The notes: generated by a model from the letters alone, not told the origin. A stretch of DNA of 12,661 bases from Hyphomicrobiales bacterium (GCA_027487195.1 JAIYEB010000040.1:1-12661); one strand, 5' to 3'. Shown: positions 1 through 7,293, counted from the first letter of the stretch. A program made the numbers and translations.

Positions 1-1983
1 CCCTATCAAAGCGGCAAGACCAGCCTGATGGAAGAGATGCTGCACCGGTGTGGTGCGGTTCAACGCCCGGGCTCGATCCAGGCCGGCACGACGTTCGGCG
101 ATCCCTCGCCGGAAGCGCGCACGCATCAGATGTCGGTCGAGACCAACATTGCCCGCATCAACTTCATGGACGAGGATTATGTGCTCCTCGACTGTCCGGG
201 CTCGGTCGAATTTGGCGCCGATCTTGATGGCCCCCTGTCGGTTTGCGACATGGCTGTCGTGGTCTGCGAGCCAGATGCGAAGAAGCTGCCGCAGCTCCAG
301 CTGCTCCTTGCCCGGCTCGAGGATCGCGGCATTCCCCGCCTCTTGTTTCTCAACAAGATCGATAAGGCCGAGGAAGAGGTCTCTGAGGCGCTCGGCCTTT
401 TGCAGCGCGCTTCGCGTACGCCCCTTGTCATGCGCCAGATCCCCATCTGGAAAAGCGGCATTGCCATCGGCTTTGTGGATCTTGCCTTGGAGCGCGCGCA
501 TGTCTTCCGCGAGCACACGGCATCAGAAATCGTCGCAATACCCGCCAATGAACTGGGGCGCGGCAAGGACGCGCGCTTTTCGATGCTGGAAAAGCTTGCC
601 GACTATGATGACCGGCTGATGGAGACCCTGCTCTCCGATCTTGAGCCTGCGCGCGATCAGGTTTTTGACGATCTCAGGCGTGAAATGCGCGAAGGCTTGA
701 TCGTCCCGGTCATGATGGGGTCTGCTGCACGCGGCAATGGCGCTTTGAGGCTCCTGAAGGCGCTTCGCCATGACAGCCCGCGCATGGGCGAAACCTCGGT
801 TCGCGTGGCCGCGCCTGTTGACGCTGCCATCGACATTGTCCGTGTCATCAACACGACGCATGGCGGGCGGATGGCGATTGCGCGAGTGATGTCCGGCTCG
901 CTTCAGGAAGGCGCAGTGCTGCAACGTGCAGATGGCCCCCAGGAACGGCTCGGCCAGTTCTCACGCATTCATGGCGGGCGGCTTGATCGGATTGACCGCG
1001 CTGAGGCCGGCGATCTTGTTGCCATTGGCAAGATCGAACACGCGAGCGCCATGGAGCGGTTGGCAATGCGAAAGGCAGATGCGCGTGCAGCGCCGGCTCG
1101 AAGCCCCGCCGTGACGGAGACCGCCTTGAGCGCCAGGGAGCGCAAGGACGAGGCGAAGCTCAGCACCATCCTTCAGCGGCTGGTCGATGAGGATCGCGGA
1201 CTTTCGGTCGAGAACCGGGCAGAAACCCATCAGCTCGTCCTGCAAGGTCAAGGCGAGGTGCATTTGAAGGTGACATTGGCGCGCATCGCCCGCGCCGGCG
1301 TTGCCGTCACGACCGTCCATCCTCGGATCAACTACGTCGAGACCATTCAGGCCAGCGCGACGCAACGTGGCCGGCACAGGAAGCAATCAGGTGGCCATGG
1401 CCAGTTTGGCGACGTGGTGCTGGAGATTGCACCACGCCCACGTGGATCAGGCTTCAGCTTCGTCGACAACATCACCGGAGGCGTGGTGCCACGACAATAC
1501 ATCCCAGCGGTCGAGGAAGGCGTGATCGAAGCGCTGAAGCGCGGCCCGCTCGGTTTCCCGGTTGTTGATGTCGAGGTCAGGCTCACGGACGGAAGCTTCC
1601 ACCCCGTCGACAGCTCCGATCAGGCTTTCCATACGGCAGGCGCGCTCGGTATCCGCGAGGGGCTGCCCAACTGTCGTCCGGTGCTGCTGGAACCGGTCCT
1701 GCATGTCGATATCTTTGTCCCGAATGAAGCAACACCACGGGTCAACGCAATCGTCACCGCACGGCGCGGGCAGATCCTCGGTCTTGAAGCAGACCCCGAT
1801 CGGGAAGGGTTTGATATCGTCAGGGCGGAGATTCCAGCCTCTGATATGCGGGATCTCATCATCGACATCCGCTCGGCCTCGTCCGGTGTCGGGACGTTCA
1901 CATTCCGCCATGATCACATGGCAGAACTCACCGGTCGTCTGGCGGAGAAGATTGTTGGCGAACAGGGCCGGCATGCAGCTTAG
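1..1983 (+). CDS. Elongation factor G-like translational GTPase (5' end outside the window)
   Basis: The frame is open from the first base and begins inside the P-loop (PYQSGKTS, codons 1-8), so the true start lies upstream and the ATG at 28 is internal. About 660 residues are visible; canonical EF-G has about 700. In order: G domain with switch I near codons 38-46, G3 DCPGSVEF at 64-71, G4 NKID at 118-121 and a SAxxGxGALRLL segment near 241; domain II about 270-360 (HGGRMAIARVMSG); domain III about 378-450 (LQGQGEVHL); domain IV about 460-560 (GGHGQFGDVV, DGSFHPVDSSDQAFHTAG); domain V about 565-650 (PRVNAIVTARRGQI). The layout is that of EF-G, which drives ribosomal translocation with GTP in the cytoplasm. 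Canonical EF-G has DTPGHVDF in G3 and a Thr in switch I. Here the catalytic His position is Ser (codon 68), and switch I reads THQMSVET. These changes resemble the divergent EF-G2-like paralogues, so this is probably an accessory factor and not the main fusA. Its exact role cannot be told from sequence. Confidence 0.93.
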   Translation, partial: PYQSGKTSLMEEMLHRCGAVQRPGSIQAGTTFGDPSPEARTHQMSVETNIARINFMDEDYVLLDCPGSVEFGADLDGPLSVCDMAVVVCEPDAKKLPQLQLLLARLEDRGIPRLLFLNKIDKAEEEVSEALGLLQRASRTPLVMRQIPIWKSGIAIGFVDLALERAHVFREHTASEIVAIPANELGRGKDARFSMLEKLADYDDRLMETLLSDLEPARDQVFDDLRREMREGLIVPVMMGSAARGNGALRLLKALRHDSPRMGETSVRVAAPVDAAIDIVRVINTTHGGRMAIARVMSGSLQEGAVLQRADGPQERLGQFSRIHGGRLDRIDRAEAGDLVAIGKIEHASAMERLAMRKADARAAPARSPAVTETALSARERKDEAKLSTILQRLVDEDRGLSVENRAETHQLVLQGQGEVHLKVTLARIARAGVAVTTVHPRINYVETIQASATQRGRHRKQSGGHGQFGDVVLEIAPRPRGSGFSFVDNITGGVVPRQYIPAVEEGVIEALKRGPLGFPVVDVEVRLTDGSFHPVDSSDQAFHTAGALGIREGLPNCRPVLLEPVLHVDIFVPNEATPRVNAIVTARRGQILGLEADPDREGFDIVRAEIPASDMRDLIIDIRSASSGVGTFTFRHDHMAELTGRLAEKIVGEQGRHAA

Positions 1984-2007
1984 CTTCTAGCTCGAAAGAC
2001 CATCACC

Positions 2008-2038
2008 ACCGCGACGGTCGCGAGGCTGTCGCGGTTTT
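2008..2038 (+). terminator. Probable Rho-independent terminator after the EF-G-like gene
   Basis: A perfect 8-bp inverted repeat, ACCGCGAC (2008-2015) and GTCGCGGT (2028-2035), encloses a 12-base loop and runs into four T residues (2035-2038). It begins 25 bases after the EF-G-like stop and ends 18 bases before the next start. The T-run is short, so termination may be partial. The position suggests that the aldo/keto reductase is transcribed at least partly on its own. Confidence 0.55.
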
Positions 2039-2056
2039 CATTCGAAAGGATATGAC

Positions 2057-3037
2057 ATGGACTATGTGCGTTTCGGTCGAACAGGCCTGAAGGTCTCAAA
2101 ACTTTGCCTCGGCTGCATGACCTATGGCGACCCGGCGTGGCGACCCTGGGTTCTCGATGAAATTTCGTCACGCCCCTTCATCAAGGAAGCGCTCGACAAG
2201 GGCATCAACTTCTTCGACACAGCCGACATGTACTCCCTTGGCGCTTCAGAACGCGTCGTCGGCAAGGCGCTGAAGGATATGGCGCGGCGCGACGAGGTTG
2301 TGATTGCCACAAAGGTGTTCAATGCCATGGGGCCTGCGCCCAACAGCCGTGGCCTGTCACGAAAGCACATCATGGAGGCCATCGACGGGTCGCTGAAACG
2401 GCTGGGCACCGACTATGTCGATCTCTACCAGATCCACCGTTTTGACCCCGATACGCCAATTGCCGAAACCATCGATGCCCTGAGCGATGTGGTGAAGGCC
2501 GGAAAGGCGCGTTATCTCGGTGCATCGTCGATGTTTGCCTGGCAGTTCATGAAAATGCTGGGCATGCAGCGCAACAAGGCGCTGCACCCGTTTGTCTCGA
2601 TGCAGAACTTCTACAATCTCATCTATCGCGAGGAGGAGCGTGAAATGCTGCCGCTGTGCGCGTCCGAAGGGATTGCCGTCATGCCCTGGTCGCCGCTGGC
2701 GCGAGGGCTCCTGGCCGGCAGCCGTTTTGGCAAGGATGGCGCAACGACGCGTGCTCAGACCGAGGATGTTGCAGCCTCCATGGGCCTTGGCACACCTCGG
2801 GACTACAAGATCGCCGAGAAGGTCGCCGCGATTGCGGCCCGGCGCGGGGTCAAACCTGCGGTGGTTGCCATGGCCTGGGTGCTGTCGAAGAAGGTTGTGA
2901 CCACACCCATCGTTGGCGCATCAAAGCCACATCACCTGTCTGACGCCATTGCAGCCATGACGTTCAAGCTGAGCGAAGCGGAAACCAAGGCGCTTGAAGG
3001 CATGTACCAGCCGCGGGCCATTTCCGGTCATCGCTGA
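2057..3037 (+). CDS. YajO-type NADPH-dependent aldo/keto reductase
   Basis: A 326-residue protein of normal length for the family. The start is supported by AAAGGA at 2045-2050, six bases ahead of ATG. The aldo/keto reductase catalytic tetrad is visible: Asp54 and Tyr59 (NFFDTADMY), Lys86 (VVIATKV) and His127 (YQIHRFD). The N-terminal LGCMTYGDPAW and the stretch FVSMQNFYNLIYREEERE are close to E. coli YajO as I remember it; the C-terminal PIVGASKPHHL segment fits NADP(H) binding. Members are cytosolic (beta/alpha)8 barrels that reduce aldehydes or ketones with NADPH. E. coli YajO has been linked to 1-deoxyxylulose 5-phosphate formation, but the substrate here cannot be read from sequence. The stop overlaps the start of the following dehydrogenase by one base, so the two are probably translationally coupled. 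Confidence 0.93.
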   Translation: MDYVRFGRTGLKVSKLCLGCMTYGDPAWRPWVLDEISSRPFIKEALDKGINFFDTADMYSLGASERVVGKALKDMARRDEVVIATKVFNAMGPAPNSRGLSRKHIMEAIDGSLKRLGTDYVDLYQIHRFDPDTPIAETIDALSDVVKAGKARYLGASSMFAWQFMKMLGMQRNKALHPFVSMQNFYNLIYREEEREMLPLCASEGIAVMPWSPLARGLLAGSRFGKDGATTRAQTEDVAASMGLGTPRDYKIAEKVAAIAARRGVKPAVVAMAWVLSKKVVTTPIVGASKPHHLSDAIAAMTFKLSEAETKALEGMYQPRAISGHR

Positions 3038-3711
3038 TGGCAGCAATCGTCATTACAGGCGCCGGGCGCGGAATCGGGCTTGGCCTTGCGCAAGCCTACG
3101 CCGCGCGCGGCGACACGGTCATCGCAACGGTGCGCGATCAGGCCAAGGGCCAGGCACTGGTTGAATGCGGTGCGCGTGTCGAGACGCTCGACGTTGCGTC
3201 CGGGCCGTCGGTCGCAGCCTTTGCCGCCCGGATTGCTGACGCCGCCGTCGATGTGCTGATCAACAATGCCGGTATCTACGGACCGCGCAGGGCGGGCCTT
3301 GCGCACCTCGACATGGAACAGGCGGCTGAGGTGCTCCTCGTCAACACGCTTGGGCCCTTGCGTGTGACCCAGGCCCTGCTGCCGCACCTCCGGCGCGCAG
3401 GGCGGGCGAGAGTGCTGTCGATCTCGTCCGGCATGGGCGCGCTCTCCGGCACGTCAACCGGTGAGATCGCCTACCGGGCTTCGAAGGCTGGCCTGAACAA
3501 GGCCGTTCAGGCGAGCGCGTCGGAACTCGCCGGCATCGGCATCATTTCGGTGGTGGCGCATCCGGGCTGGGTGCGTACCGACATGGGCTCGAATGCCGCC
3601 GATCTCTCGATCGAGCAATCTGTAGAGGGTCTTGTGGCCCTGGTTGACCGCCTGACACTCAAGGATACCGGGCGGTTCTTCGACTATTCGGGGGCTGAGA
3701 TTGCTTGGTAG
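3037..3711 (+). CDS. Short-chain dehydrogenase/reductase (C-factor-like SDR)
   Basis: A 224-residue classical SDR, slightly short for the family. It has the cofactor motif TGAGRGIG at residues 7-14, NNAG at 76-79, the catalytic Ser in SISSGMG (Ser131), the YxxxK pair Tyr146/Lys150 (YRASK), and HPGWVRTDM after it. Arg33 follows the second beta strand (IATVRD), which favours NADP(H) over NAD(H); this is inference. The shape resembles the short CsgA/C-factor-like SDRs, but the substrate is unknown. TGATG at 3035-3039 contains both the preceding stop and this start, so translation is probably coupled to the aldo/keto reductase. Both enzymes may act on related carbonyl compounds. No convincing terminator with a T-run follows directly. 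Confidence 0.9.
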   Translation: MAAIVITGAGRGIGLGLAQAYAARGDTVIATVRDQAKGQALVECGARVETLDVASGPSVAAFAARIADAAVDVLINNAGIYGPRRAGLAHLDMEQAAEVLLVNTLGPLRVTQALLPHLRRAGRARVLSISSGMGALSGTSTGEIAYRASKAGLNKAVQASASELAGIGIISVVAHPGWVRTDMGSNAADLSIEQSVEGLVALVDRLTLKDTGRFFDYSGAEIAW

Positions 3712-3850
3712 CACGTAGTTCTACGTTGCAGCATGTATCTACAAATACGCAGCATGTGGAAGAGCCCGCCGGATCGGCACGAGTGCACACCGCCTCCGGC
3801 GTCTGATTGTCTGTCCGATCAAGGACTTGGCATGAAGACAGTCAGAACTG
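3712..3850. other. Intergenic stretch with short repeats and dyads, no gene seen
   Basis: No supported coding region. Visible structure: an inverted repeat ACGTAG-TT-CTACGT (3713-3726); a 9-base direct repeat GCAGCATGT at 3728-3736 and 3749-3757, with starts 21 bases apart (about two helical turns); and a 7-bp inverted repeat CGCCGGA (3767-3773) / TCCGGCG (3795-3801) with a 21-base loop and no T-run. These could be protein-binding sites or weak transcript-end structures for the upstream operon. An ATG at 3733 opens a frame that continues into the small peptide downstream, but it has no ribosome binding site and an unremarkable translation, so I do not call that longer version. Confidence 0.4.
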
Positions 3851-3867
3851 TTAACCCTTCCTTTACC
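3851..3867 (+). promoter_or_regulatory. Possible CtrA binding site (TTAA-N7-TTTACC)
   Basis: TTAA (3851-3854), seven bases, then TTTACC (3862-3867). The CtrA consensus in alphaproteobacteria is TTAA-N7-TTAAC, so this has one mismatch in the second half-site. It lies six bases before the -35 element of the small-peptide promoter, close to where CtrA often acts. The assignment rests on motif resemblance alone; chance occurrence in this AT-richer patch is possible. Confidence 0.3.
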
Positions 3868-3872
3868 AAATC

Positions 3873-3900
3873 TTCACATTTCGCGCCGTTGCGCTACAAT
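3873..3900 (+). promoter_or_regulatory. Sigma70-type promoter of the small-peptide gene
   Basis: A -35 element TTCACA (3873-3878; consensus TTGACA) and a -10 element TACAAT (3895-3900; consensus TATAAT) are separated by 16 bases. The predicted transcription start is near 3907, giving a short leader of about 27 bases before the ATG at 3934. The local AT-richness contrasts with the GC-rich surroundings. This is the best promoter match I found in the window. Confidence 0.6.
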
Positions 3901-3933
3901 GGGCCTGTCGTTCACGACCAAGGAGGCAGGTCT

Positions 3934-4023
3934 ATGGGCAGCATGTTCCACCAGAGTGCGAGCAAACTTGCGATCTTCGCTGTGTTCGTTTTCGCCGGCG
4001 CGATCGTGGTCGGGGCTTTCTGA
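3934..4023 (+). CDS. Predicted 29-residue single-helix membrane peptide
   Basis: ATG is preceded by a near-ideal Shine-Dalgarno sequence AAGGAGG (3920-3926) with a 7-base spacer, and the ORF ends in TGA. The peptide begins MGSMFHQSAS, has one Lys at position 11, then an uninterrupted hydrophobic segment LAIFAVFVFAGAIVVGAF (residues 12-29) that runs to the C-terminus. That is one short transmembrane helix with small residues (AGA, GA) that could allow helix packing, and it has no C-terminal tail. The positive charge before the helix favours N-in topology. A second in-frame ATG at 3943 is too far from the Shine-Dalgarno to be preferred. The gene has its own promoter and a strong terminator, so it is a self-contained transcript of roughly 180 bases. 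I do not recognise the family. It could be a regulatory or stress-related membrane peptide, a type I toxin-like peptide, or a small RNA that also encodes a peptide; nothing in the sequence decides between these. Confidence 0.6.
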   Translation: MGSMFHQSASKLAIFAVFVFAGAIVVGAF

Positions 4024-4050
4024 GCTTCAAAGCCTAAAGCGACATGAGAT

Positions 4051-4085
4051 AAGGCCGGGGCAACGGCGGTTGCTCCGGCCTTTTT
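4051..4085 (+). terminator. Strong Rho-independent terminator of the small-peptide transcript
   Basis: A 14-bp stem: AAGGCCGGGGCAAC (4051-4064) pairs with GTTGCTCCGGCCTT (4069-4082) with one G-U pair, closing a GGCG tetraloop. It is followed by a T-run (4081-4085). It starts 27 bases after the peptide stop. Read on the minus strand the same stem lies about 30 bases after the mutL stop, but there only TTATCT follows, so it could act in both directions with weaker efficiency for mutL. Confidence 0.88.
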
Positions 4086-4115
4086 CATTGGCAATCCGCC
4101 CTCAGTGAATTCGGA

Positions 4116-5879
4116 TCAGCGACGGCCGAACAGCTTCTCGATCTCGCCCTTGCCAAGGACGACATAGGTTGGCCGACCATGGTTGCAGGTCGAAGCGTCT
4201 GGCGTTGTCTCCATCTCGCGGAGCAACGCATTCATCTCTTCCGGCTTGAGCTTTCGCCCGGCCCTGACCGAGCCATGGCACGCCATCCGTGAGGCAACGG
4301 CCCAAAGCCGCTCTTCAAGGCCGCGTGTGCGATCCCAATCGCCAACCTCATCAGCAAGGTCCTGTACGAGCTGCTTCAGATCCGTATCGCCCAGCATCGC
4401 AGGGCTTTCGCGCACCACAATGGCGCCGGGCCCGAAGGGTTCGATCACGAGGCCAAAGGACTCAAGCTCCGCACTGCGCGCGCAAAGTGCCTCGGCATCG
4501 GAAGGCTTCAGATGCACAACCTCGGGGATCAGAAGGATCTGCCGGGCAATGCCCCGCGCTTCAAGGCCGCGTTTCAGCCGCTCATAGACAATGCGTTCAT
4601 GCGCAGCATGCTGATCGACAACAACAAGCGCGTCCGGCGTTTCCGCGATGATGTAGGTGGCGTGGATCTGCGCGCGCGCGGCCCCAAGAGGATGATCGTC
4701 ATCGTCCGCAACCGGTGCCGGTGCTGGTCGGGCCGCGGGCGCAAACGCCTCGAATGCTGCCTGTCTGGCCTCGGCAAAGCCTGAGTTGAAAGAGACGGGC
4801 GTGGCAGTTGAAAACCCGGTCGAACCGCCGGTGTGGGGCCTAAGCGCATCCAGGACTGCGGCTGACGACCCCGACACTGCCGACACACCTGCATCCGCCA
4901 GAGCCTGGCGAACACCGCCGACAATGAGGCTTCTGATCAGACCGGGATCGCGAAACCGGACCTCGGTCTTGGCTGGATGAACATTCACATCCAGTTCCTG
5001 CGGCGGAAGTGTCAGCGACAGCAAGCCAACGGGGTGGCGATCGCGCGCCAGGGTGTCGCCAAAGGCTGCGCGTAACGCACCCATCAACTGGCGGTCCTTG
5101 ACGGCTCTGCCATTCACCAGGAGATGCTGATCGCGCACGGTGCCGCTCGATGCCTGTGGCCGCCCGATCAGGGCCTCAAGGCGCACACCATCCTTCTCCG
5201 CGTTGACGGGCAAAAGGTCCGTGCCTGCATTGGCGCCCAGCACTTCAGCAAGGCGCGCCGCGCCCGCACCATCACCTGTGCGGCCGGCAAAGACGCGCTC
5301 GCCCTTGTCTCCGGTCTGGAGCGTGAAGCGCACATCCGGACGCGCAAGCGCCAGCCGTTCGACGATCTCGCCAATGGCCGCCACCTCAGAACGCGCTGAC
5401 TTTTGAAACTTCAGTCGAGCCGGCGTCGCATAGAACAGATCGCGGACTTCAACCCGTGTGCCCCGCGTCAAGGCCGCCGGTCTGGGCTCGCCCACGCGCC
5501 CGCCCTCGACCGTGATCGCCCAGGCATGCGGTTCGCTGGCATGGCGCGAGGTCAGCGTCAGACGCGCAACAGCGCCAATCGACGGCAGCGCCTCCCCGCG
5601 AAAGCCAAGTGTGCGCACATCCATCAAGTCGTTGCCCGGCAGCTTGGACGTGGCGTGCCGCAAGACCGCAAGAGCCAGATCTTCGCGGGTCATGCCTGAG
5701 CCGTCATCTGCAATCCGGATCAGATCAAGGCCCGCACCGCCAATGACGATCTCGACCGTGGAAGCGCCAGCGTCGAGCGCATTTTCTGTCAGTTCCTTGA
5801 CCACCGACGCCGGACGCTCAACCACTTCGCCAGCGGCGATCTGGTTTTGCAAAATCTCCGGCAGGAGGCGAACCACCAT
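4116..5879 (-). CDS. mutL: DNA mismatch repair protein MutL, endonuclease type
   Basis: A 587-residue protein of the normal MutL/PMS1 family length. The N-terminal GHKL ATPase shows Glu29 and Asn33 (VVKELTENALDAG), DDGSGM near 58-63, HATSKL at 75-80 and GFRGEAL at 92-98; GTRVEVRDLFYATPARLKF follows at 140-158. A low-complexity Ala/Pro linker spans about 350-400. The C-terminal dimerisation and endonuclease domain holds DQHAAHERIVYE (422-433), which fits DQHA(X)2E(X)4E, plus ACH (533-535), CNHGRP (565-570) and FGR (584-586). That is the full set of a metal-dependent nicking MutL. QILLIP (447-452) fits the position and form of a sliding-clamp-binding motif. MutL couples MutS mismatch recognition to strand incision; with these motifs it is expected to cut by itself without MutH. 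The start lies 3 bases after the pgi stop, with a weak purine-rich GGGCGG upstream in the pgi end, so translation may be coupled. The next codon is GTG, a possible alternative start. Confidence 0.97.
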   Translation of the reverse strand: MVVRLLPEILQNQIAAGEVVERPASVVKELTENALDAGASTVEIVIGGAGLDLIRIADDGSGMTREDLALAVLRHATSKLPGNDLMDVRTLGFRGEALPSIGAVARLTLTSRHASEPHAWAITVEGGRVGEPRPAALTRGTRVEVRDLFYATPARLKFQKSARSEVAAIGEIVERLALARPDVRFTLQTGDKGERVFAGRTGDGAGAARLAEVLGANAGTDLLPVNAEKDGVRLEALIGRPQASSGTVRDQHLLVNGRAVKDRQLMGALRAAFGDTLARDRHPVGLLSLTLPPQELDVNVHPAKTEVRFRDPGLIRSLIVGGVRQALADAGVSAVSGSSAAVLDALRPHTGGSTGFSTATPVSFNSGFAEARQAAFEAFAPAARPAPAPVADDDDHPLGAARAQIHATYIIAETPDALVVVDQHAAHERIVYERLKRGLEARGIARQILLIPEVVHLKPSDAEALCARSAELESFGLVIEPFGPGAIVVRESPAMLGDTDLKQLVQDLADEVGDWDRTRGLEERLWAVASRMACHGSVRAGRKLKPEEMNALLREMETTPDASTCNHGRPTYVVLGKGEIEKLFGRR

Positions 5880-5882
5880 GTC

Positions 5883-7202
5883 TCAGCCGCCCGAGAGATA
5901 GCGCTTGGCGAGGATCTTGCCTTCTTCCACAGCCGGCTGATCGAACGGATCAACGCCCATCAAATGGCCGGCCAGCATGGTTTCAAGGAAGAAGTGCATC
6001 ATCAGCGCGCCAATGGCGCGCGCATCAAGCTTCGGAGCGGCGATGGTGCGCACCGGCAGCCCGTTATTGGCAAACGTATCGGCGGTTGCCCGGCCCTGCG
6101 CCGCCACAAGGTCACCGATCGTCTTTCCGGAGAAATCTGACTGGTTTGCCAGTGCCGCGAGTTCCGCGTTCATGCGCGGACCGTGCCCGCGCCCCTCAAC
6201 CGTGATGACCGTGAACAGCTTGTCGCGCGGGCCTGCAAGGAAGAGCTGAAGTTGTGAGTGCTGATCGACTGGACCCAACGCCTTGATGGGCGTCGTGCCG
6301 CGGCCGTTCTTGCCGAGACTCTCGCCCCAGAGCTGCACGTACCATGCTGAAAAGCGTTCAAGGCGGTCAGCGTAGCCCATGAGAACGGTCTGGGTCTTGC
6401 CCTTGGTCTCGGCAAGCCCAACGCCGACGACGGCCCCGATCGCTGCGGGAATGTCGCGCGCATCCGCACCTGCCAGCACAGGCGACAGGACCTGTTGGGC
6501 GCCTGCGCGCAGCGCGTCAATATCAACACCCATCATCAGGGCCGGAACCAGACCAACCGCCGTCAGCGCGGAATAGCGCCCACCGATATTCGGGTCGTGA
6601 TCGAGGATTGGCACGCTGAAATGCTCGAGGAGCTGGCGCAGCCCATTGATGCGACCGGGAACGGCAGGCTCCGTAATGCCAAGCATGCGCTGCCCGATTT
6701 CGTTCTTCAGGCCGCGTGCGATCATCAGATCAAGCACGGCCAGAGCCTGCATGGTCGTCTCACCGGTTCCTCCGGACTTCGACGTGACCACAAAACGTGC
6801 TGTCGAGATATCGAGCGCTGCCAGAACCGCTTCCATGCTGAGCGGGTCAAGATTGTCGAGGAAATGCACCCGCGGGCCTTGGAGCGTGAGGACGCTGCCC
6901 GGCAAGCCCCAGCCGCCCACCTGCGCAAGCGTCTGGCCGCCAAGACCCGAGCCACCTGTGCCAAGAAACACGACGTCCTTTGCCCCTGGCAGAATGCGCG
7001 CAACAGCTGCGCGGATCTCGAGGATGTCGTCGGTGCGCTTGGGCAGGCGAAGCAGCGGCAGCGCATTGCTGGCATGCTGCTGTCTCAGCCACTCCAGGCC
7101 TGATTCAACCTGACCAAGACCACTGCGATAGTCCGACAGAGACAGGCCATCGGCCCCGATCCGATCCCCAAGGCAAGCATCAACGGACTGAACGAACGGC
7201 AT
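5883..7202 (-). CDS. pgi: Glucose-6-phosphate isomerase
   Basis: A 439-residue member of the shorter PGI form (the E. coli enzyme has about 549). It interconverts glucose 6-phosphate and fructose 6-phosphate in the cytoplasm, feeding glycolysis, gluconeogenesis or the Entner-Doudoroff route. The SIS folds are visible: GTGGSGLGGQ (81-90) and the sugar-phosphate loop SKSGGTGET (141-149). The first PGI signature NIGGRYSALTAVGL (205-218) includes Arg209. The catalytic Glu294 sits in LWGESLGKNGRG, His315 in DQHSQLQLF, and the C-terminal signature DPFDQPAVEEGK ends in catalytic Lys429. AGGGG lies about 7 bases upstream of the ATG on the minus strand. It is the first gene of a probable pgi-mutL unit. 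The upstream region is shared with the divergent IalB-family gene and holds two short dyads. Confidence 0.96.
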   Translation of the reverse strand: MPFVQSVDACLGDRIGADGLSLSDYRSGLGQVESGLEWLRQQHASNALPLLRLPKRTDDILEIRAAVARILPGAKDVVFLGTGGSGLGGQTLAQVGGWGLPGSVLTLQGPRVHFLDNLDPLSMEAVLAALDISTARFVVTSKSGGTGETTMQALAVLDLMIARGLKNEIGQRMLGITEPAVPGRINGLRQLLEHFSVPILDHDPNIGGRYSALTAVGLVPALMMGVDIDALRAGAQQVLSPVLAGADARDIPAAIGAVVGVGLAETKGKTQTVLMGYADRLERFSAWYVQLWGESLGKNGRGTTPIKALGPVDQHSQLQLFLAGPRDKLFTVITVEGRGHGPRMNAELAALANQSDFSGKTIGDLVAAQGRATADTFANNGLPVRTIAAPKLDARAIGALMMHFFLETMLAGHLMGVDPFDQPAVEEGKILAKRYLSGG

Positions 7203-7293
7203 CTTTTGGCCCCTGGGCTCGTGGGTATCGCCGGCAAGGCCTGGCGCATGTCATCCCTGCCATGGCACATCGACCCCGTTCGCGGCAACGTCG

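Noticed and set aside
28..30. ATG at 28 as the start of the EF-G-like gene
   Set aside because: The frame is open to base 1, and codons 1-8 read PYQSGKTS, the end of a P-loop, so the gene starts before the window.
3767..3801. Inverted repeat CGCCGGA/TCCGGCG as a terminator for the reductase-dehydrogenase unit
   Set aside because: The loop is 21 bases and no T-run follows, so it does not meet the criteria for intrinsic termination.
3733..3933. Longer 96-codon version of the small-peptide ORF starting at ATG 3733
   Set aside because: It has no Shine-Dalgarno sequence at 3733 and would begin upstream of the predicted promoter; the strong ribosome site points to 3934.
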